Assembly: GCA_903930485.1 (NCBI GenBank)
Contig: CAIYYO010000242.1
Span: 1-7,979 of the forward strand
DNA length: 7,979 bases
Source: Methanobacteriota archaeon
GTDB taxonomy: Archaea > Altiarchaeota > Altiarchaeia > IMC4 > QMZM01
Reading direction: 5' to 3'
The notes beneath the pieces are model-generated. The model made no database searches and had not been told where the DNA came from. It saw nothing but the letters and a program-made list of their open reading frames with translations. The position numbers and the translations under genes were made by a program. Shown here piece by piece: positions 7,005 to 7,979 of the stretch; the first letter of the stretch is position 1; each line of letters opens with the position of its first letter.

Positions 7005-7428
7005 CGAATCTTATGTACTCCTTTGGCTTCAGGTTGTTTTCCATTGTCCAGAAATATGCGACGCCCTTAGGGATCCTGTATATGACAAGGTTCGCATCTT
7101 CAGGCGCCGTTATACCGAGGCCCTTAAGGAAAGGCCTTTGCTCGAGCGCATTGGCCTTTATTTTGACGTCGTCGACGAATTCCGTCTTTCCCGCAACCCT
7201 CAGCATCGTCCCCCCTTTCTGGTCCGGCTTGTAGAAGCAGATCTCGGCGTTGGGGTTCTTTTTGAGCTGCTTGCATAATTCCTTCATCGCCCCGGTCTGC
7301 AGATAAAACCCAGTCTCGTCCGCGCGCCAGAAGAGTAGCGCCCTCACTCTCGGTTGGTCTCCCTCCATGGTGGCCAGGAAGCAGACCGGATTCTCGTTGG
7401 CGAACTTAATGCAATCTTTGTAATCCAT
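6997..7428 (-). CDS. Pyridoxamine 5'-phosphate oxidase-like FMN-binding split-barrel protein
   Basis: A 143-residue protein of the PNPOx-like split-barrel superfamily. It opens with the typical NPVCFLATMEGDQPRVRALLF (13-33), where the barrel strand and the PxVR element help bind the flavin phosphate. Then come FYLQTGAMKELCKQLKKNP (41-59), whose TGxxK segment contacts FMN in relatives, and the strand AEICFY (61-66). The C-terminal part (GVAYFWTMENN) closes the fold. Members of this size are general FMN, F420 or haem binding proteins, so it should not be read as true PdxH, and the substrate is unknown. It is the first gene of the minus-strand operon, 15 or so bases downstream of the start site predicted from the TATA box at 7463-7474. 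Its own ribosome binding site (ACGGA) is weak. Confidence 0.87.
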   Translation of the reverse strand: MDYKDCIKFANENPVCFLATMEGDQPRVRALLFWRADETGFYLQTGAMKELCKQLKKNPNAEICFYKPDQKGGTMLRVAGKTEFVDDVKIKANALEQRPFLKGLGITAPEDANLVIYRIPKGVAYFWTMENNLKPKEYIRFGR

Positions 7429-7462
7429 TTCCGTTTTATCCTATGGCTTAGATATCGGCTTC

Positions 7463-7474
7463 CTTATTTATAAG
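7463..7474 (-). promoter_or_regulatory. TATA box of the four-gene operon
   Basis: Minus-strand CTTATAAATAAG contains TTATAAATA, the clearest archaeal TATA box in the window. Transcription would begin about 25 bases downstream, near 7443, giving a leader of roughly 15 bases before the ATG at 7428. No later promoter is evident before 5141, so it probably drives all four genes. Confidence 0.65.
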
Positions 7475-7478
7475 ATGC

Positions 7479-7490
7479 CGCACGGGTGCG
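7479..7490. promoter_or_regulatory. 12-bp palindrome next to the TATA box, possible operator
   Basis: CGCAC and GTGCG form a perfect 5-bp inverted repeat around a GG spacer. It lies five bases upstream of the TATA box in the direction of transcription, where archaeal activators or BRE-side regulators bind. On the plus strand it is followed by TTTT, so a weak terminator is a second reading. No regulator gene is in the window. Confidence 0.35.
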
Positions 7491-7549
7491 TTTTCCAGTC
7501 AGGATCTTACATTATCTCACCCCGTCGTTTAAGTAAAATTCGTCGTTCG

Positions 7550-7571
7550 TGTGAAGCCCGCAGGCTTCACA
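7550..7571. repeat. Perfect 9-bp hairpin with a 4-base loop
   Basis: TGTGAAGCC and GGCTTCACA are exact reverse complements around CGCA. No T run follows on the plus strand (next bases ATCGTG) and none on the minus strand (ACGAACG), so it does not look like an intrinsic terminator. It may be part of a structured RNA, a protein-binding site or a mobile-element end. Confidence 0.7.
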
Positions 7572-7626
7572 ATCGTGAACTGGGGCCACAATCGCAAAAA
7601 TTTCCTAGGGGCGGGTTTCCGAATTG

Positions 7627-7707
7627 CATATAACGTCCCAGATTTTACGAAAGTCCCCAATGGGATTTGGGCCAAGCGGCAGCGAGCCGTAAAATCTGTG
7701 TTATGTG
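7627..7707. repeat. 81-bp interrupted inverted repeat, attC-like in layout
   Basis: CATATAAC (7627-7634) pairs with GTTATGTG (7700-7707) over 8 bp with one G-U. CAGATTTTACG (7639-7649) pairs perfectly with CGTAAAATCTG (7688-7698). The two arms are separated by an asymmetric spacer of four bases (GTCC) against one (T). The 38-bp centre has its own small stems (TCCC/GGGA, TTGG/CCAA). Outer AAC and GTT boxes, an inner pair of longer boxes and a variable centre are how an integron attC site is built; the outer boxes miss the RYYYAAC/GTTRRRY consensus at one position each. A structured RNA or a small transposon remnant are the alternatives. The repeat is certain; its identity is open. Confidence 0.55.
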
Positions 7708-7755
7708 AGTGCGATCAGCACCGAGCCCGCTGGCGAAAGTTTCGGTTTTGGCTTC

Positions 7756-7979
7756 TTATAAATATTTTGAGAATTCTTCTTCGTCGATTTTCGCCAATTT
7801 TAGGACGCTTTTGAGTGTTCCGATCTTTAATTCATTGTGCATGGGTACGACTGTTCCTATCTTTCCGGCTGGGGTCATTTTAGATAGTCGTACGTGGCTT
7901 CCTGTTCTGCCTGTTACTTGGAAGCCCAGTTTGTTGCATAAGATCTTTATTGCCTTCTCTCCTGAAACTTTTCTAAGCG
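7756..7979 (-). CDS. hicA: HicA family mRNA interferase toxin, 5' end outside window
   Basis: Reading the minus strand from 7977 to the TAA at 7756-7758 gives 73 residues of a HicA toxin, a small dsRBD-like ribonuclease that cleaves mRNA when freed from its HicB antitoxin. The family pattern is visible in order: an N-terminal helix VSGEKAIKILCNKLGF, a strand with TGRTGSHVRL carrying the catalytic histidine (visible residue 28), a second strand GTVVPMHNELKIGTLKSVLK, and a last helix (LAKIDEEEFSKYL). Only a handful of starting residues should be missing, since HicA proteins are usually 60-85 residues long. No HicB is encoded downstream in the 327 bp before the next gene, so any antitoxin gene would lie upstream, beyond 7979. 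The region is more A+T-rich than the central genes, which fits a mobile toxin-antitoxin pair. Confidence 0.88.
   Translation of the reverse strand, partial: LRKVSGEKAIKILCNKLGFQVTGRTGSHVRLSKMTPAGKIGTVVPMHNELKIGTLKSVLKLAKIDEEEFSKYL

Larger units (their letters stand above)
7429..7755. other. 327-bp gene-free stretch between HicA and the FMN-binding gene
   Basis: I find no believable coding region here. It holds the operon promoter and palindrome (7463-7490), a CGTCGTT direct repeat (7523-7529 and 7541-7547), a perfect hairpin (7550-7571), an 81-bp interrupted inverted repeat (7627-7707) and small palindromes such as CGAAAGTTTCG near 7734-7744. The amount of inverted symmetry is unlike the other intergenic gaps of this window. 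Confidence 0.6.

Noticed and set aside
7479..7494. Intrinsic terminator on the plus strand (GC palindrome followed by TTTT)
   Set aside because: No plus-strand gene ends nearby and the stem is only 4-5 bp; its position beside the minus-strand TATA box favours a regulatory site.
7551..7814. Plus-strand open frame of 87 codons across the gene-free stretch
   Set aside because: It runs through both inverted repeats and antisense to the end of hicA, has no family-like sequence and no promoter or ribosome binding site, and its composition matches non-coding repeats.
1..7979. tRNA, rRNA, CRISPR array or known riboswitch
   Set aside because: I saw no regularly spaced repeats, no T-loop GTTCGA-type tRNA core, no rRNA signature, and no long structured leader before a gene other than the unclassified repeats at 7550-7707.

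Overview
The window looks like a piece of an archaeal genome, probably from an uncultivated lineage. The evidence is archaeal-style TATA boxes (7463-7474 and the divergent region 3622-3723), apparently leaderless starts (antiporter, restriction subunit) alongside a few strong Shine-Dalgarno sites, and protein families common in archaea. I cannot place it further: a methanogen/Thermoplasmatota-type or DPANN-type genome are both possible, and this is inference from sequence style only. Coding density is high. Both edges (about 1-540 and 7500-7979) look more A+T-rich and carry defence or toxin genes.

Layout. (1) 1-482, minus: the start of a type I restriction endonuclease R subunit, broken by a one-base frameshift in a run of seven A (173-179). 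(2) 548-3621, minus: a two-gene unit with a P2-like cation-transporting P-type ATPase followed by an XTP/dITP diphosphatase, overlapping by ATGA. (3) 3622-3723: a 102-bp divergent promoter region with a repeated TATA-like element. (4) 3724-5127, plus: a CPA2-type cation:proton antiporter, divergent from the ATPase. (5) 5141-7428, minus: a tight four-gene operon of FMN-binding split-barrel protein, UppP-like polyprenyl-diphosphate phosphatase, small cupin and class I SAM methyltransferase, driven from a clear TATA box at 7463-7474 with a 12-bp palindrome just upstream. (6) 7429-7755: 327 bp without a gene, holding this promoter, a perfect 9-bp hairpin and an 81-bp interrupted inverted repeat resembling an integron attC site. 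(7) 7756-7979, minus: the C-terminal part of a HicA toxin running off the window.

How the genes work together. The P-type ATPase and the antiporter are both ion transporters sharing one control region, so joint cation/pH homeostasis is a reasonable inference; the ion is unknown. The XTP/dITP diphosphatase is nucleotide-pool housekeeping. The four-gene operon has no known common pathway. Its UppP-like member departs from the bacterial catalytic consensus. The main leads are the variant UppP active site, the ATPase of undefined ion specificity, and the attC-like structure just downstream of HicA. Most of the rest is ordinary.
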